Assembly: GCF_003594875.1 (NCBI RefSeq)
Contig: NZ_QZEY01000001.1
Span: 682,001-746,000 of the forward strand
Length of the DNA: 64,000 bases
Source of the DNA: Bailinhaonella thermotolerans
GTDB taxonomy: Bacteria; Actinomycetota; Actinomycetes; Streptosporangiales; Streptosporangiaceae
Direction: 5' to 3'
Shown here piece by piece: positions 34,753 to 42,935 of this stretch. Under the pieces are notes generated by a model. The model saw only the letters and a program-made list of their open reading frames with translations. It did no database searches and was not told the DNA's origin. A program made the translations under genes and the position numbers. The first letter of the stretch is position 1; every line of letters begins with the position of its first letter.

Positions 34753-36090
34753 TCATCTCCCGGGCGCCGCGTCGTCCCCGAGGTCCTTGGCCGCGCCGGG
34801 GGGCCACGCGCCGGCGTGCAGGTGCAGGTGGAGGGCGCCGATGTCCCGCGCCTGGATCGCGGGGCCGTGGACGCTCGTCCCGGAGAGACTGTTCGTCGTC
34901 GTGTCCTCCGTGTCTTCCGCGGGCGGCCGCGGCGCGGGGCCCAGTGGCCGTACGGCGCGGACGCGCGAGGGGTGCGGCCCCCCGGAGAGGCGTTCGGTCA
35001 CGCACTCCCCCAGAACCGCCCGGGCGGCGTCCTCGCAGGCCCTCGCCAGGCCCGGCCGGGAGGCGAGCCGCCGTTCCAGTTCGGCGAGCCTGTCCTGGTC
35101 CTCCCACCGCCGCCGCCCGCCGGGGTAGGCGGCCTCCTCAAGGGCTCGGGCCACCTTGCGGAGTTTGGCGTCCAGGCGGAGCAGTTCCGTCTTGCGGGGG
35201 TGGCCGGCGACGCGCTCGGCCAGGGCCGACAGCCAGTCCCGCGCCTCGTCCACCGGGGTGTCCGCCTCCACGTGCCGCGCGAGCCCGTCCGCCACCTCCC
35301 CGGCCAGCTCCGGGTCGGCGGGCGCGATCATCGCCAGGTGCCTCCGCAGGCCGTCGAGCTGCTTCCGCGTGCGGCCGGCCAGCCCCCGCATCCGCCGGGG
35401 CGGCGTCTCCCGCCCGCCGTACCCGGCGGGCGCGCCCCACCGGAGCCGCTCCCGCTCGGCCATCAGGTCGCCGTCCTCGCGCGAATAGCCGGGATGGGAG
35501 GCGATCATCTTGCACAGCCGGTAGAGGCTGGTGTCGCCGCGGAGCTGGATGAGGACGTCGTCCTCCTCCCGCAGGCAGAGCACGAGCAGCGCGGGCAGCC
35601 GTGATTCGGGGATGCCGAAGAAGCGCGCGCACCGGGAGACGGCCTCCGTCCAGGCGGCGTGGTGGAGCGCGGGCGGGTGGCCGGGGAGCGGGATGGCCGC
35701 CGCCCGGAGGTCGTCGCCATCGCCCGCGCCCGGCACGAGGAGCCGGGTGTAGTCGAAGGGCGGGATGCCGGCGGGGTCCGCGCCGCTCAGGAACCGGTGC
35801 GCCCGGCTCGCCTCCGCCACGAAGGCGTCCCGCCGCTCCCGGGGGACGCGGCCGGGGTCCTGCGGAAACCTCGCCGGGGGCGGGACGAACCGCGGCTCCG
35901 GGCACAGCACGCCCAGCGCGTGCCCGGTGACGTCGTGGATGCTGGTCCAGTCCCGGGTGAGCTCCTGGTGCAGCCCCCTCGCCTCGGCCGTACGGGCGAG
36001 CACGACCATGAGCCCCAGATAGTCCGCGCGACGGGCCGCGCTGATCACGTAGGGCAGGTGGTCTCCCACCTCGACCGGAATCGTGATCAT
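34753..36090 (-). CDS. Unrecognised 445-residue protein with conflict-system-like C-terminal tail
   Basis: A cytosolic protein. Residues 1-70 look like a small alpha/beta unit: MITIPVEVGDHLPYVISAAR, DYLGLMVVLARTAEARGLHQ and WTSIHDVTGHALGVLCPEP. Residues about 70-210 continue with FDYTRLLVPGAG and LLVLCLREEDDVLIQLRGD; about 260-370 is helical and charged (RKQLDGLRRHLAMIAPADPE, RDWLSALAERVAG). The last 50 residues hold NSLSGTSVHGPAIQARDIGA followed by LHLHLH, which resembles tails I recall in actinobacterial effector-associated or STAND-type proteins. GGAG lies 5 bases before the ATG; ATG 36105 is an alternative. No ATPase or nuclease motif is visible; no effector gene is next to it. Confidence 0.75.
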   Translation of the reverse strand: MITIPVEVGDHLPYVISAARRADYLGLMVVLARTAEARGLHQELTRDWTSIHDVTGHALGVLCPEPRFVPPPARFPQDPGRVPRERRDAFVAEASRAHRFLSGADPAGIPPFDYTRLLVPGAGDGDDLRAAAIPLPGHPPALHHAAWTEAVSRCARFFGIPESRLPALLVLCLREEDDVLIQLRGDTSLYRLCKMIASHPGYSREDGDLMAERERLRWGAPAGYGGRETPPRRMRGLAGRTRKQLDGLRRHLAMIAPADPELAGEVADGLARHVEADTPVDEARDWLSALAERVAGHPRKTELLRLDAKLRKVARALEEAAYPGGRRRWEDQDRLAELERRLASRPGLARACEDAARAVLGECVTERLSGGPHPSRVRAVRPLGPAPRPPAEDTEDTTTNSLSGTSVHGPAIQARDIGALHLHLHAGAWPPGAAKDLGDDAAPGR

Positions 36091-36349
36091 GCGCTCCGCC
36101 TCCATCCGCTCGGGACGTGGGTCCAGCCTCCCCGCTCCACCGCGCCCCCGCCAGCCTTTCCCGGCGCCCACCGCGCCCCCGCCGGCCTTTCCCGGCGCCC
36201 GCCTCGCTCGCGCCGGACTTCCGGCCGCCCGGCGCGCTCCCACCCGGCCTCCCGCCCCGCTACCGGCCCGGTTCGGGATGGCTCGGGGCCGGGGTGGGCC
36301 TGCTGGTACGATTCAGCGCCACAGAGTCGGTGTACGCCGGGGGAAGCGG

Positions 36350-37339
36350 ATGGCTGCCAGTCGGCGACGGGTCACCTCGGCGGACGTGGCGAGGGAGGCC
36401 GGGGTCTCCCAGACGACGGTCAGCTACGTGCTGAACAACACCTCCTACCAGCGGATCTCCCCCGAGACCCGGCAGCGGGTGCTCGCGGTGGCCGAGCGGC
36501 TCGGCTACACCCCCTCCCCCAGCGCCCGCAATCTGCGGCGCGGCCGCAACGACGTCGTCCTGCTCTGGGTGAAGAACCTGCCGCTGGGCCCGTCGGCGGT
36601 GGAGCTGCTGGAGCGGCTGACCGACCTCATGGAGGTCCACGGGCTGACCGTGGTCACCCGGATCGAGCGCGAGCGGCCGATCGCCGCGCTGTGGCGCGAG
36701 CTCATCCCCGCGGCCATCGTCCTGTTCGCCGAGCTGAGCGAGGACGATCGCGCGGAGATGGAGGCCATGGGCGTGCCGGTGGTGGACGCCTGGCTGGACG
36801 ACCGCGGCCCGGACTCCGTCCGGCGGTCGCGGACGCAGGCGGAGGTCGGGCGGCTGCAGGTCCGCCACCTGGCCGGCGCCGGGCACGTCCGCCTGGGTTA
36901 CGCCGCCCCCGACGACGCGCGGTTGCGCGCTCTCCTGGAGCTGCGGCTCGCCGGGGTACGGCAGGCGTGCGCCGGCCGCGGGCTGCCGGAGCCGGACGTC
37001 CGCGAGGTACGGCCGGAGGCCGGGCAGGCGGCGGAGGTGATCCGGCACTGGCGCGCGGCGGGGGTCACCGGCGTGTGCGCCTACAACGACGAGGTGGCGT
37101 TCGCGCTGCTGGCGGGCCTGCGCCTGGTCGGCCTGACGGCGCCGGGCGACCTGGCGGTGATCGGCGTGGACGACATCCCGCTCGCCCGGCTGGCCACCCC
37201 GCCGCTGACCACGGTCCGGCAGGACATCCGCGTGCTGGCCGGGCATCTGGTCCGGCAGATCCTGCGCGCCCTCGGCAGGCCCGCGCCGGAGGTCCCGGCC
37301 TCGCCGCTGGCGGAGCTGGTCGTCCGGGAGTCCGCCTGA
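36350..37339 (+). CDS. LacI-family transcriptional regulator
   Basis: A 329-residue repressor. The DNA-binding domain is complete: RRVTSADVAREAGVSQTTVS, YVLNNTSYQRISPETRQRVL, and the hinge GYTPSPSARNLRRGR. The periplasmic-binding-protein-like domain includes VCAYNDEVAFALLAGLRLVG and LAVIGVDDIPLARLATPPLT TVRQD. Directly upstream of the MFS transporter/GDSL esterase pair on the same strand; an 18-bp palindrome with central CG at 37458-37475 precedes that pair. It likely represses it until a sugar-like ligand binds. Confidence 0.93.
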   Translation: MAASRRRVTSADVAREAGVSQTTVSYVLNNTSYQRISPETRQRVLAVAERLGYTPSPSARNLRRGRNDVVLLWVKNLPLGPSAVELLERLTDLMEVHGLTVVTRIERERPIAALWRELIPAAIVLFAELSEDDRAEMEAMGVPVVDAWLDDRGPDSVRRSRTQAEVGRLQVRHLAGAGHVRLGYAAPDDARLRALLELRLAGVRQACAGRGLPEPDVREVRPEAGQAAEVIRHWRAAGVTGVCAYNDEVAFALLAGLRLVGLTAPGDLAVIGVDDIPLARLATPPLTTVRQDIRVLAGHLVRQILRALGRPAPEVPASPLAELVVRESA

Positions 37340-37414
37340 TCTCCGCCCGGCCAGGCAGTTAGGACGTATCACCCTTACTACCGCTTACATCCCACAAGTC
37401 GTTTCAATCCCCTC

Positions 37415-37444
37415 TTGTGCGACTCCGCTGGCCGGGGCTAGGTT
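37415..37444 (+). promoter_or_regulatory. Promoter candidate for the MFS/esterase operon
   Basis: TTGTGC (37415-37420), 18 bases, TAGGTT (37439-37444) is a reasonable vegetative promoter in AT-richer surroundings. The LacI-type palindrome begins 14 bases downstream, where bound repressor would block transcription. Confidence 0.5.
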
Positions 37445-37457
37445 GCTGACGCAGGTC

Positions 37458-37475
37458 TGGTGAGACGATTCACCA
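37458..37475. promoter_or_regulatory. LacI-type operator
   Basis: TGGTGAGACGATTCACCA: arms TGGTGA/TCACCA are exact complements around a central CG, with an 18-bp length standard for LacI-family operators. It is situated between the LacI gene and the MFS gene, just after the promoter candidate. Confidence 0.75.
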
Positions 37476-37560
37476 ACTTTCAGTAATCACGCGCCACGTT
37501 GTGTCTACGACGAGGGCGGCCTCCCGCTCATCCCCTCGCCCCCGTCTTGGAGGCAGTCCG

Positions 37561-38988
37561 ATGACGACCGCGCGATCCGCCGGTCCCCACCTCGCCGAGC
37601 CTTCCGCGCCCGGCACGTCGATGACGTACCTCGGCGGCCCGCCCCTGCGCCGCTACCTGATCTTCTACGGCGTCGCCGCGGTGAGCATCGCGGCCATCTG
37701 GGCCAGCGTCGGCAACATCCTGCTGCCGCTGCAGGTCCAGGAGATCGAGTTCGCCCGCTGGTTCACCGGGCCCGACGCGGGCGCCGACCTGAAGCAGCTC
37801 AACGCCCTCAAGGCCCGGATCGAGGCCGGGACCGCGACCGCCACGCCCGCCCAGCGGCACCAGCTCGACCTGCTCGCCGGGTTCGACGCCGCCAAGGCCG
37901 CCAGCCTGTCGGTCGTGGCCGGCGTCGGCGTGTTCGTCACCATGTTCATCCAGCCCATAGCCGGGGTGCTGTCCGACCGCACCCGGTCACGGTGGGGCCG
38001 GCGCGCGCCGTACATCGCCGCCGGGGCCGTGCTCGGCGCCGCGCTCCTGATCGGCGTCCGCCACGCGCCGGGCATCGGCGTGCTGATCGCCCTGTGGGCC
38101 GTCGCCCAGCTCGTGATCAACGTGGCGCAGGGGCCGCTGACCGTCACCATCGCCGACCGCGTCCCCGACGCCCGGCTCAGCACCGCCTCGGCGGTCCACG
38201 GCCTGGGCACCGTGATCGGGCTGGCCGGCGGGACGATCATCGCCGGGGCCCTGTTCGCCGCGATCGGGCTGGACGGTTACTACCCGTTCGCCCTGGCGCT
38301 GGCCGTCACCGGCGTCCTGTTCGTGCTGGTCGCCCGCGACCGCCCCTCCACCGACCTGCCGGTGCCGCCCTTCCGGCCCGGCGCCTTCGCCCGGTCCTTC
38401 CTCGTCCCGCTGCGCGACGCCGACTACCGCTGGGTCTGGATCGCCAAGCTGGTGATGTTCTTCGGCTACGGCGGGATCACCGCCTTCACCATCTACCTGA
38501 TGCAGAGCTACATCCGGCCCGCCCTCAGCGCCGAGGAGGCCACCCGCATGGCGCCGCTGCTGGCGGTGGCGTCGGTGCCGTGCACGGTCATCGCGATGAT
38601 CGTGGTCGGCAGGTGGTCGGACCGGGTCGGCCGCCGCAAGCCCTTCGTGTTCTGGTCCTCGGTGCTGTGCGCCCTGTCCATGATCGTGCCGATGGTGTGG
38701 CCGACGCTCCCGGCCCTGTTCGTCCAGCAGGTCATCAGCGCGCTGGCCATGGGCGCCTACCTGGTGGTGGACCAGGCGCTGTTCATCGACGTGCTGCCCG
38801 ACAGGCGCTCCGCCGGCCGGGACCTGGGCCTGGGCGCGCTGGCCGGCAACTTCGGGCAGGCCGCCGGCCCGATCGCCGCCGGGCAGATCGTGGCCCTGAC
38901 CGGCGGCTACTTCATGGTCTGGCTGGCCACCCTGGTGATCGTGCTGATGGCCGCCGTCGCGATCCTCCCGGTCAAGAGGGCCCGATAG
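37561..38988 (+). CDS. MFS transporter (GPH/SLC45-like sugar symporter)
   Basis: A 475-residue permease with about 12 membrane segments. GVLSDRTRSRWGRRAPYIAA is the cytosolic motif A, and its 'SDRTRSRWGRR' form is typical of GPH-type sugar symporters; GRWSDRVGRRKPFVFW is the second-half copy. Between the first two helices is a 55-residue charged external loop (about 50-110) that is unusual. GGAGG precedes ATG 37561 by 8 bases; a GTG at 37501 is an unlikely longer start. Followed after 26 bases by a GDSL esterase gene and preceded by a LacI regulator. Confidence 0.9.
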   Translation: MTTARSAGPHLAEPSAPGTSMTYLGGPPLRRYLIFYGVAAVSIAAIWASVGNILLPLQVQEIEFARWFTGPDAGADLKQLNALKARIEAGTATATPAQRHQLDLLAGFDAAKAASLSVVAGVGVFVTMFIQPIAGVLSDRTRSRWGRRAPYIAAGAVLGAALLIGVRHAPGIGVLIALWAVAQLVINVAQGPLTVTIADRVPDARLSTASAVHGLGTVIGLAGGTIIAGALFAAIGLDGYYPFALALAVTGVLFVLVARDRPSTDLPVPPFRPGAFARSFLVPLRDADYRWVWIAKLVMFFGYGGITAFTIYLMQSYIRPALSAEEATRMAPLLAVASVPCTVIAMIVVGRWSDRVGRRKPFVFWSSVLCALSMIVPMVWPTLPALFVQQVISALAMGAYLVVDQALFIDVLPDRRSAGRDLGLGALAGNFGQAAGPIAAGQIVALTGGYFMVWLATLVIVLMAAVAILPVKRAR

Positions 38989-39014
38989 CCCTCCCCCAAC
39001 GAAAGGAATGTGCT

Positions 39015-40154
39015 GTGCAGTCCGTCCTGCGAGCCGCGCTCGGCTGCGTCGCCGGCGCGGTGGAATCCGTCTCCGGCGCGTCCGGGGTCACCTTCCACCG
39101 CTCGTCCGCCACCGCCCGCGCCCGGCTGGCCGACATCGGCTTCGACTTCATGAGCAGCGTCCCCTCCGGCGTACGGATCGAGGCCCTCACCGACGCCGGG
39201 GCCCTGGAGCTCGACGTCGCGCTCACGCAGGTCCTGCTGCCCGGCATGGACCCGGCGCCCACCGCCTTCGACCTGGTCGTCGATGGCGAACTGCGCGACC
39301 CGGTGACCACCAGCGAGCAGACCCTCGTGCTCGTCGACCCGGTCACCGAGGGCATGGAGTACCGGCCCGCCGGACCCGCCACGCTGCGCTTCGACCTCGG
39401 CCCGGGCGGCGGCGACCGGCGCGTGGAGATCTGGCTGCCCAACGGCGTGAGCACGCGCCTGCTGGACGTGCGGATCACCGCCGGGTCGTCGCTCCGACCG
39501 GCCCCGTCCGGCGCGCCGGTGTGGGTGCACCACGGCAGCTCCATCAGCCAGTGCTCCGAGGCCGACCGCCCGACCGGCACCTGGCCGGCGATCGTCGCGC
39601 GGCGGGCCGGCCGGTCCCTGGTCAACCTCGCCCTCGGCGGCCAGTGCCACCTCGACCAGTTCGCCGCCCGCCTCATCCGCGACCTGCCCGCCGCCGTGAT
39701 CAGCCTGGAACTCGGCATCAACGTCATCAACGGCGACACGATGCGCGAGCGCGTCTTCGTCCCGGCCTTCCACGGCTTCCTCGACACGATCCGCGACGGC
39801 CACCCCCGCACCCCGATCGTGATCATCACCCCGATCGTCTGCCCCGCCGCCGAGCACCGCCCCGGCCCCACCCTCCTGGACGACGACCGGAACAACTACG
39901 TGCCCGACCGGCCCGCCGCCCTGGCCCGCGGCGCGCTCACGCTGACCCGCGTCCGCGAACTGCTCCACCAGCATGTCGAGCTCCGCCGCAAGGAAGGCGA
40001 CGCCGACCTGCACATCATCGACGGCCTGGCCCTCTTCGGCCCCGGCGACGTCGCCGACCTCCCCGACGGCCTCCATCCCAACGCCGCGGGCTACCGCCGC
40101 ATGGCCGACCGATTCCTCCCCCTGGCCTTCGAGCCCCCCGGCCCCCTCGGCTGA
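39015..40154 (+). CDS. SGNH/GDSL-family hydrolase
   Basis: A 379-residue intracellular esterase. The catalytic Ser block is VWVHHGSSISQCSEADRPTG (GSSIS in place of GDSL) at about residues 170-190. ISLELGINVINGDTMRERVF is the block with Gly/Asn oxyanion residues, and DGLHPNAAGYRRMADRFL carries the Asp-x-x-His pair. An N-terminal beta-sandwich of about 160 residues precedes, as in CE2/CE3-like carbohydrate esterases. GTG start behind AAAGGA. Next to a sugar symporter, so it probably deacylates the imported sugar. Confidence 0.9.
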   Translation: MQSVLRAALGCVAGAVESVSGASGVTFHRSSATARARLADIGFDFMSSVPSGVRIEALTDAGALELDVALTQVLLPGMDPAPTAFDLVVDGELRDPVTTSEQTLVLVDPVTEGMEYRPAGPATLRFDLGPGGGDRRVEIWLPNGVSTRLLDVRITAGSSLRPAPSGAPVWVHHGSSISQCSEADRPTGTWPAIVARRAGRSLVNLALGGQCHLDQFAARLIRDLPAAVISLELGINVINGDTMRERVFVPAFHGFLDTIRDGHPRTPIVIITPIVCPAAEHRPGPTLLDDDRNNYVPDRPAALARGALTLTRVRELLHQHVELRRKEGDADLHIIDGLALFGPGDVADLPDGLHPNAAGYRRMADRFLPLAFEPPGPLG

Positions 40155-40204
40155 CCCGCGCGAGGTGTGCGCCGGGGGCGGCCTCGCCCCGCGCACGGGC
40201 GTGA

Positions 40205-40233
40205 GGGCCGGCGCCCGGTGGGGGCGCCGGCCC
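40205..40233. terminator. Hairpin between converging genes
   Basis: GGGCCGGCGCC (40205-40215) and GGCGCCGGCCC (40223-40233) are exact complements with a 7-base loop, between the esterase and the converging secreted-protein gene. Confidence 0.6.
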
Positions 40234-40320
40234 TGTCGGGGCTGTGGCGGGGCCGTACGCGACGGCCCGTTGTCGGCGGGGTTCGCCGCGGGCCCCGGTC
40301 TGGGGGCGTCGGCGGTTCGG

Positions 40321-40680
40321 TCAGCCGTGGTAAGCCCGCTTGCCGCAGTTGCTGACCACGATCAGGTGCTCGGCGGACGCCCAGCGGCCCCGGAAGGGGT
40401 ACAGGTGCCGGTACCCCAGGATGACCTGGCCGGCGGCGCGGACGCGGGTGCCCTGCTTCAGGACGTCGACGACCCTGCCGTTGGGGTACGGCGCGTCGCG
40501 GACCGCGAGGCGGGGGGCGGTGACGCGGTAGCAGGCGGCCTTGTCGACGGGGTCGGCCGGCGCGGCGGGAGCCTGGGGGGCGGCGACGGCGGCCGGGGCC
40601 GCGCCGGTGAGGAGCGCGAGGGCGCCGGCCGCGGCCGCCGCGGCGTAGCGCGCACGAAAGGAACGAGTCGAACGGGACAT
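40321..40680 (-). CDS. Secreted small protein with SH3-like domain
   Basis: A 119-residue exported protein. Signal peptide at 1-34 (RARYAAAAAAGALALLTGAA ... AVAA). The mature part has YRVTAPRLAVRDAPYPNGRV VDVLKQGTRVRAAGQ, the pattern of bacterial SH3-like domains, with one pair of cysteines (ACYRV, SNCGK). CGGAGGTGG precedes the ATG. Such proteins bind cell-wall or other surface ligands; this one is unassigned. Confidence 0.82.
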   Translation of the reverse strand: MSRSTRSFRARYAAAAAAGALALLTGAAPAAVAAPQAPAAPADPVDKAACYRVTAPRLAVRDAPYPNGRVVDVLKQGTRVRAAGQVILGYRHLYPFRGRWASAEHLIVVSNCGKRAYHG

Positions 40681-41325
40681 GGTCCACCTCCGAAAATCAC
40701 TCTATGTAGCGAAGAACTACCCGCAGCGATGTTCCCAGGTGGAAGGGTTTGGAACCCCCGAATTCGCGCCGCCGTCCCCCGCAGCCCTCTCTGGCTGACG
40801 TCAGGGGAGACAGGCGTGCGCCCAGCCCGGCGGCGATCTCGGTCAGCCGCTCTCGCAAGGGGGCGGGCGCCGGCACCTCGGCGCCGGCGCAGGCCGTACG
40901 GCCGAGCGGGGCACCCCGCGCCCGGCGCGTGGCGGAGCTCCGGGTGGTTCGCGGGCGGATGAGGTAGCGTGAGGGGACCGAGGACATTCCCGAGCGTTGG
41001 CATTCAGGTCGGCGTCGCCCCCGGCGAATCACCGATATCGGCCCGTTCGGAGGGCCTGGACAGGTCAGGCGACCATGACGCCGCCACTTCCTTCCCATCG
41101 CGCAGTGCGCCGCTTCCCGGCCCGGTGGCTTCCGCACGCCGACCCCACGCCCGGGCTCACCGTTCGCCCGGTGACCTCGGGGCGCCTCGCACACCACTGA
41201 CCAGACCAAGCCGCCTGCCGGCCGGATCGAGCGGTCCGGAACCGCCCCTTCCTGCGCGGCGGACCGATCTCCGGCCGGCGGGCACCATTCCCAGCCCGAT
41301 CTTCCTCTCCGCGAAGGAGAACTCC
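40681..41325. other. 645-base gap without recognised gene
   Basis: Sequence between the SH3-like gene start and the STAS gene. A minus-strand frame (40697-41209) is open, with a segment APLRERLTEIAAGLGARLSP that looks vaguely helical, but it has no start signal and no recognised family. The promoters of the two divergent genes must lie here. No structured RNA was identified. Confidence 0.35.
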
Positions 41326-41649
41326 ATGAACGCCATCGACACCCTTCCCCGCAGCGCGGTGAACGCCACGAGTCCCACCCTCGTGCACCTGTCCGGGGAC
41401 ATCGACATCGCCACCGGCCCGGCGCTGCGCCGGCGCCTGATGAACACCCTGGCCTACAGCACCGGCCTGCTCGTCCTGGACCTGTCCCAGGTCACCTTCT
41501 GCGGGGCCGCCGGCCTGGGCCTGCTCGTCGGCGTCCAGAGCCGCGCCCGCGCCCGGGGCATCACCCTGGCCCTGACCCGCGTACCCGCGAACGTGGACCG
41601 CGTCCTGCGCCTCTCCGGCCTGGCCCCCCACTTCCCCACCACCCCCTGA
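41326..41649 (+). CDS. STAS-domain anti-sigma factor antagonist
   Basis: A 107-residue protein with the STAS fold: LVHLSGDIDIATGPALRRRL, LVLDLSQVTFCGAAGLGLLV, and ITLALTRVPANVDRVLRLSG. In SpoIIAA/RsbV-like proteins the Ser in the D-S-S/T-G motif is phosphorylated; here that site reads TFCGAAGLG, with Cys-Gly and no Ser, so phosphorylation control may be lost. GCGAAGGAGA precedes the ATG. No kinase or sigma gene adjoins it. Confidence 0.85.
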   Translation: MNAIDTLPRSAVNATSPTLVHLSGDIDIATGPALRRRLMNTLAYSTGLLVLDLSQVTFCGAAGLGLLVGVQSRARARGITLALTRVPANVDRVLRLSGLAPHFPTTP

Positions 41650-41661
41650 CCCCCGGCTCCT

Positions 41662-41696
41662 GGCCGCCCGCCGGAACTCCACACCGGCGGGCGGCC
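41662..41696. terminator. Strong bidirectional hairpin
   Basis: GGCCGCCCGCCGG (41662-41674) and CCGGCGGGCGGCC (41684-41696) pair perfectly over 13 bp with a 9-base loop, between the STAS gene and the converging Lrp gene. Confidence 0.75.
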
Positions 41697-41712
41697 GCCG
41701 CGCCGTCGCGGG

Positions 41713-42168
41713 TCAGGACGTCGCCGACCGGGCGTCGGTCAGCGGCTTGTGGGGGTAGGCGCGGAGCACGAGGGATGTGGTGACAGGGCCGAAACGCGCG
41801 AGCGCGTCGACGACCTCCTCGAGTCGCCCCGCCTGGGGGCAGTAGACGTCGAAGATGAGGCAGTCCTCCCCGGTGACTCTGAGGGTGCCGGCGATCTCGG
41901 GGGTCCGGGAGGCGAGGTCCAGGGCACGCGGGAGCTGGGCGTGCGTGGTGCGCAGCCGGATGATCGCGTGAATGTTCAGCCCGAGGGCCTCCGGGTCGAC
42001 CACGGCCCGGTAGCCGGTGATGACGCCGTTCTTCTCCAGCCGCTGGATGCGCGCGCCTGCCGCGGGCTGCGAGAGCCCGACGCGGCGCCCCACCTCCGCG
42101 CCGGTCAACCGGCCGTCGGCCTGGAGCAGGGCGAGGATGTCCCGGTCTATCCGGTCGAGTGATTCCAT
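41713..42168 (-). CDS. Lrp/AsnC-family transcriptional regulator
   Basis: A 151-residue regulator: helix-turn-helix LDRIDRDILALLQADGRLTG and VGRRVGLSQPAAGARIQRLE, then the RAM sensing domain with LNIHAIIRLRTTHAQLP and EIAGTLRVTGEDCLIFDVY. ATG at 42168. Divergent from an RBBP9-like hydrolase gene across 105 bases. It would sense an amino acid or similar small molecule. Confidence 0.93.
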   Translation of the reverse strand: MESLDRIDRDILALLQADGRLTGAEVGRRVGLSQPAAGARIQRLEKNGVITGYRAVVDPEALGLNIHAIIRLRTTHAQLPRALDLASRTPEIAGTLRVTGEDCLIFDVYCPQAGRLEEVVDALARFGPVTTSLVLRAYPHKPLTDARSATS

Positions 42169-42273
42169 TGTCGTCCGCACCGTTTCCTTTGAGATCACTT
42201 GCGTCGCCCCCGCGGCCCTGACGCATCCAGCAGAATCTGCGCCAGGCGCTCCCATGATCGCAGGGAGCGGCGA

Positions 42274-42840
42274 ATGAAACGGTGGTGGGCAGTGGACACG
42301 TACGTCATCATCCCGGGCATCGACGGCTCGGACGACCGGCACTGGCAGACCTTGTGGGAGCGGGAGTGGGGCGCCTCGGCGATGAGGATCTCCCCCGCCT
42401 CGTGGTCCGCCCCCGATCTGGATGACTGGGTCGGCGCCGTCCAGGAGGCGTACGACGAGGTCTCCCAGCGGGACGGCCAGGTCGTGCTGGTGGCCCACAG
42501 CCTGGGCTGCTGGGCCGCGTCCGCCTGGCTGAACGAGAATCCCTCCAGCCCGGTGGGCGGCGCGTTCCTGGTCGCACCGCCCGACCCGCGCGGACCCGCG
42601 TTCCCGCGCCAGGCGGCCGCGACGTTCGTCGAGGTGCCGGCACGACCGTTGCCGTGCCCGGCCCTGGTGGTGGGCAGCGCCGATGATCCGTACTGCGGCC
42701 CCGAGGCGGCCGCCGGGTTCGCGGCGCGGTGGGGGGCGCGATGGCACCTGGCGGGCGCGTGCGGGCACCTCAACTCCGCCAGCGGCCTGGGCTCGTGGCA
42801 GCACGGCCGAGAACTCCTGGACTCGCTGACCCGGCGGTGA
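42274..42840 (+). CDS. RBBP9/YdeN-family alpha/beta hydrolase
   Basis: A 188-residue serine hydrolase: YVIIPGIDGSDDRHWQTLWE at the start, nucleophile VLVAHSLGCWAASAWL, Asp in VVGSADDPYCGP, His in GACGHLNSASGLG. All are signatures of the RBBP9/YdeN family. GGGAGC lies 6 bases before the ATG. Divergent from the Lrp gene. Physiological substrate unknown for the family. Confidence 0.9.
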   Translation: MKRWWAVDTYVIIPGIDGSDDRHWQTLWEREWGASAMRISPASWSAPDLDDWVGAVQEAYDEVSQRDGQVVLVAHSLGCWAASAWLNENPSSPVGGAFLVAPPDPRGPAFPRQAAATFVEVPARPLPCPALVVGSADDPYCGPEAAAGFAARWGARWHLAGACGHLNSASGLGSWQHGRELLDSLTRR

Positions 42841-42888
42841 TCGGCCACCGCCGGGGACGAACAGCCACCAGGTGAACTCGCGGTTCCC

Positions 42889-42926
42889 GGCCGCGGGGGC
42901 CGTGGTCGGGCCGGGCCCCCGCGGCC
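42889..42926. terminator. Hairpin between converging genes
   Basis: GGCCGCGGGGGCC (42889-42901) and GGCCCCCGCGGCC (42914-42926) pair over 13 bp with a 12-base loop, between the RBBP9-like gene and the GlcG/HbpS-like gene. Confidence 0.65.
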
Positions 42927-42935
42927 TGGCCGCCG

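Noticed and set aside
34753-36090. Metallopeptidase (HExxH) identity for the unassigned protein
   Set aside because: No HExxH motif is present; the His residues near SIHDVTGHALG do not form a known metal site.
40697-41209. 170-codon minus-strand frame upstream of the SH3-like gene
   Set aside because: Mostly Arg/Pro/Gly-rich translation without motif or ribosome binding site; only a short helical-looking segment.
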